Below are positions 4,277-5,082 of a stretch of 5,082 nucleotides of DNA, piece by piece. The position numbers and the translations under genes are program-made. The notes under the pieces were generated by a model. It had not been told where the DNA came from. It made no database searches and worked only from the letters and a program-made list of their open reading frames with translations. Every line of letters begins with the position of its first letter. The first letter of the stretch is position 1. The stretch lies in the NCBI GenBank assembly GCA_028718465.1, contig JAQULX010000260.1:1-5082 (forward strand), read 5' to 3'. The stretch comes from Dehalococcoidales bacterium (GTDB lineage Bacteria > Chloroflexota > Dehalococcoidia > Dehalococcoidales > UBA3254).

Positions 4277-5082
4277 ATGGCTGACACACGCGATAATTTC
4301 TCTGCGGGCGAACAGGCTCTCGGCTATTTCTACCAAGTCCGTTATGCCCTTTTGCAGATGATCAGGCTGCCGGAAGATACGGCCTGTTTTATCGAGCGAG
4401 ACGACGACATTGATTTCACCGATCCGGAAGAAGGGCAGATTCTCGCCTCCCTCAAGCACAAGGCCCCTAGCGACCGCCTGACAGACCTGAGTCCCGACTT
4501 CTGGAAATCGGTACGGATCTGGCTCACCCGCTTCAAGGCGGGAAAGCAAGCCGACGAAACGCTCACCTTTTTCCTCTTCACAACCGGAACCGTTGCAGGT
4601 GGGTCGTTTCTGGAGCATTTCCTTCCAGGGAAAAGCAGGCCTGACGGCTTTGCCGCCACGGCCGATGCCTTACTGGGAACAACCACCTCAAAAACCATCC
4701 TGAAAACAAAAGACCTGTTCAAGGAACTCGAGGCCGAAGAAAAAGATGACTTCCTGTCGCGCATAACCATTTTCGACAATCAGAGCCGTATCGAGAACAT
4801 TCCATTTGTCGTCATGGACCGCATGCGAACGGTCCCCTCCGCATTTCGCCCCTCTGTCTACGAACGCCTCGAAGGCTGGTGGGTAAACGTCGCCATCGAA
4901 CACATGACCGGCAAGCGAGCTGAACCCGCCTATGGCCGAGAAGTTTCTGAGATGCTTGCAGCCATTGCGGATCAATTCAAGTCAGACAACCTTCCCCTCG
5001 ACTTTTTCAGCAAGGAGCCTCCGGAGGGGGTGAATCCCGAAGCGGACGACCGTATATTCGTTACGCAGTTACGAGCACTCGG
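4277..5082 (+). CDS. ABC-three-component (ABC-3C) system protein with restriction-endonuclease-like N-terminus, 3' end outside window
   Basis: The frame runs 268 codons from ATG 4277 to the window edge without a stop. GGTGA (4266-4270) six bases upstream supports this start. The N-terminus GEQALGYFYQVRYALLQMI (11-29), IERDDDIDF (39-47), ILASLKHK (55-62) and LTDLSPDFWKSVRIWL (68-83) follow the pattern I know from ABC-3C proteins and the related Cap4/DUF4297 nucleases: a helix with GYxYQ, then an acidic strand and an xxKH strand of a PD-(D/E)xK-like fold. Candidate active residues are E40, D44 and K60. TLTFFLFTTGT (93-103), the FLSRITIFD segment (about 161-169) and RLEGWWVNVAIEHMTG (about 196-211), followed by QFKSDNLPLDFF, also match the family as I remember it. 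In this family the protein acts with a small middle component and an ABC ATPase, probably as a nucleic-acid-attacking effector against invaders; those partners would lie downstream. G+C is higher than in the DNA to its left. The family call is from memory of conserved patterns. Confidence 0.7.
   Translation, partial: MADTRDNFSAGEQALGYFYQVRYALLQMIRLPEDTACFIERDDDIDFTDPEEGQILASLKHKAPSDRLTDLSPDFWKSVRIWLTRFKAGKQADETLTFFLFTTGTVAGGSFLEHFLPGKSRPDGFAATADALLGTTTSKTILKTKDLFKELEAEEKDDFLSRITIFDNQSRIENIPFVVMDRMRTVPSAFRPSVYERLEGWWVNVAIEHMTGKRAEPAYGREVSEMLAAIADQFKSDNLPLDFFSKEPPEGVNPEADDRIFVTQLRAL

Noticed and set aside
4238..4975. Three minus-strand frames of 95-145 codons opposite the 4277 gene
   Set aside because: They overlap each other and a plus-strand gene with a ribosome site and family motifs; they arise from G+C-rich codons read backwards.
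1..5082. CRISPR array, rRNA or tRNA genes
   Set aside because: No regularly spaced direct repeats and no recognisable rRNA or tRNA sequence were seen by eye.

Overview
The window looks like part of a Gram-negative chromosome, probably from a Desulfuromonadia/Geobacter-like lineage (Desulfobacterota). This rests on three things: an HU/IHF-family protein whose C-terminal half is close to the Geobacter-type sequences I know, a secreted cohesin-like protein of the PEP-CTERM style, and a good sigma-54 promoter. The taxonomic call is an inference from family resemblance, not a measured match.

Layout, left to right. At 1-219 (minus) is the 5' end of a secreted protein gene with a cohesin-like adhesion domain, preceded by a sigma-54 type -24/-12 promoter and possible activator dyads. 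From 220 to 982 there is no convincing gene. At 983-1960 (plus) lies a complete exported protein of unknown function, followed by a possible 48-residue reading frame (2030-2176) and a U-tailed terminator-like hairpin (2184-2234). A second hairpin sits at 2291-2326. From about 2520 to 2960 the DNA is very A+T-rich, with several perfect dyads and three phased T-tracts.

At 2961-3419 (plus) is an unrecognised 152-residue protein with a very strong ribosome binding site and two perfect dyads in its promoter and leader, which suggests repressor control. It converges on an HU/IHF-family DNA-bending protein gene (3589-3864, minus). Across a 412-base divergent promoter region, a G+C-richer gene starts at 4277 (plus) and leaves the window at 5082 without a stop. 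It matches, from memory of the family, the N-terminal restriction-endonuclease-like part of an ABC-three-component (ABC-3C) conflict/defence system protein.

How the genes work together: the left half appears to be surface/export functions. The right half looks like an accessory region, with an A+T-rich island, an orphan gene, a DNA-bending protein, and the first gene of a probable ABC-3C defence operon whose partner genes (middle component and ABC ATPase) would lie to the right. The ABC-3C gene and the orphan gene with its dyad-rich control region are the best candidates for an interesting system.
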